Below, in pieces: positions 63,746 to 64,000 of a stretch of 64,000 nt of DNA. The stretch's first letter is position 1, and each line of letters begins with the position of its first letter. Below the pieces are notes generated by a model. That model saw nothing but the letters and a program-made list of their open reading frames with translations, made no database searches and was not told the DNA's origin. A program made the position numbers and the translations under genes. This DNA comes from Shewanella carassii. Lineage in GTDB: Bacteria; Pseudomonadota; Gammaproteobacteria; Enterobacterales; Shewanellaceae. Where the stretch lies: positions 1 through 64,000 of the forward strand of contig NZ_NGVS01000014.1 in the NCBI RefSeq assembly GCF_002777975.1, given 5' to 3'.

Positions 63746-64000
63746 TTAGAGGCTCGCCAGTATGGTTTCAGCCTTGCTGACTTCGAAAGTCTTGGGCGCT
63801 TCCACATTCAACAAAGAAACCACGCCATCGTTTATCACCATGGCATAGCGCTGCGAGCGTAAGCCCCCGAAGGCGCCAGTGTCCATTTCCAGCCCCAGCG
63901 CCTTGGTGAAGGCACCATCTCCGTCGGCCAACATCATGATCTCACCGGCGTTTTGGGCTTCACCCCAGGCTTTCATCACAAAGGCATCGTTAACCGATAC
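63746..64000 (-). CDS. Peroxiredoxin, Prx5-like (partial, 3' part)
   Basis: The last 84 codons of a gene that continues beyond the right edge. The reading frame is open to the window end and begins VSVNDAFVMKAWG, the stretch that follows the peroxidatic Cys region in Prx5-type enzymes. GAFTKALGLEMD, LRSQRYAMVINDG and the end FEVSKAETIL fit the same family. It reduces hydrogen peroxide and alkyl hydroperoxides, usually with glutathione or glutaredoxin. The active-site Cys lies outside the window. Confidence 0.92.
   Translation of the reverse strand, partial: VSVNDAFVMKAWGEAQNAGEIMMLADGDGAFTKALGLEMDTGAFGGLRSQRYAMVINDGVVSLLNVEAPKTFEVSKAETILASL

Noticed and set aside
1..64000. CRISPR arrays, insertion sequences, prophage or toxin-antitoxin loci
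   Set aside because: No regularly spaced repeats, transposase, phage structural or small paired toxin-antitoxin genes were seen anywhere in the window.

Overview
The window reads as a chromosomal segment of a gammaproteobacterium, almost certainly a Shewanella species. The strongest pointer is a complete tetraheme quinol dehydrogenase CymA at 16882-17445, with support from NsrR, SecB, LexA/SulA, BioH, NfuA, PlsB and Cox proteins of gammaproteobacterial type. The genus call comes from remembered sequences, not from a database search. Almost all the DNA is coding. No prophage, insertion sequence, integron or CRISPR array was seen.

Layout. 1-420: end of an rRNA operon (23S 3' end, 5S, tRNA-Asp, terminator). 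600-9700: housekeeping genes. These are a YkgJ-type Cys-cluster protein with the nitric-oxide sensor NsrR; gpmM, envC, an S41 protease and a YibQ-type deacetylase on the minus strand; then a rhodanese, secB, gpsA and a YhiN-type flavoprotein on the plus strand. 9736-16490: a copper/silver resistance block with a CusA-type RND pump, a CusB-type adaptor carrying three heavy-metal-binding modules, a small secreted protein carrying two more, and two secreted Cys-rich proteins flanking a DUF2057 protein. 16882-30158: cymA, a TonB-dependent siderophore receptor behind a probable Fur box, tex, an LTA-synthase-like sulfatase-fold protein, a Gln-rich unknown, bioH/comF, nfuA, a MATE exporter and a polysaccharide deacetylase.

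30148-37990 (minus strand) is a complete chemosensory operon: STAS protein, cheY, cheA, cheW, a receptor, cheR, cheB. The receptor has three PAS repeats with the His/Trp pattern of Aer2 heme-PAS domains and ends in a CheR-tethering pentapeptide (EWSEF). The order matches the Pseudomonas aeruginosa Che2 cluster as I remember it, but without cheD. 38096-46372 (minus strand) holds a caa3-type cytochrome c oxidase operon with heme A synthesis and copper-delivery genes: coxB, ctaD, ctaG, coxC, SURF1, a CxxxC protein, ctaA, cyoE, SCO. A small DUF2909 gene sits on the opposite strand in its middle.

46831-47939 is lexA-sulA behind two LexA boxes. Then come plsB, an aromatic amino-acid permease, tRNA-Gly(CCC), a two-domain VOC protein, a periplasmic RNase T2, a small lipoprotein, two TM2-domain proteins and greB. 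56046-59548 is the molybdate system: modE diverges from modABC across a near-perfect ModE operator. ompR-envZ, a second chemoreceptor and the 3' part of a peroxiredoxin gene close the window.

Themes: electron transport to the quinone pool and to oxygen (CymA, caa3 oxidase), metal handling (Cus block, siderophore receptor, Mod system, Fe-S carrier NfuA), and signal sensing (two chemoreceptors, EnvZ/OmpR, NsrR). The items most worth a second look are the triple-PAS receptor operon, the copper block with no outer-membrane channel gene beside it, the CxxxC protein in the oxidase operon, and the antisense DUF2909 gene.
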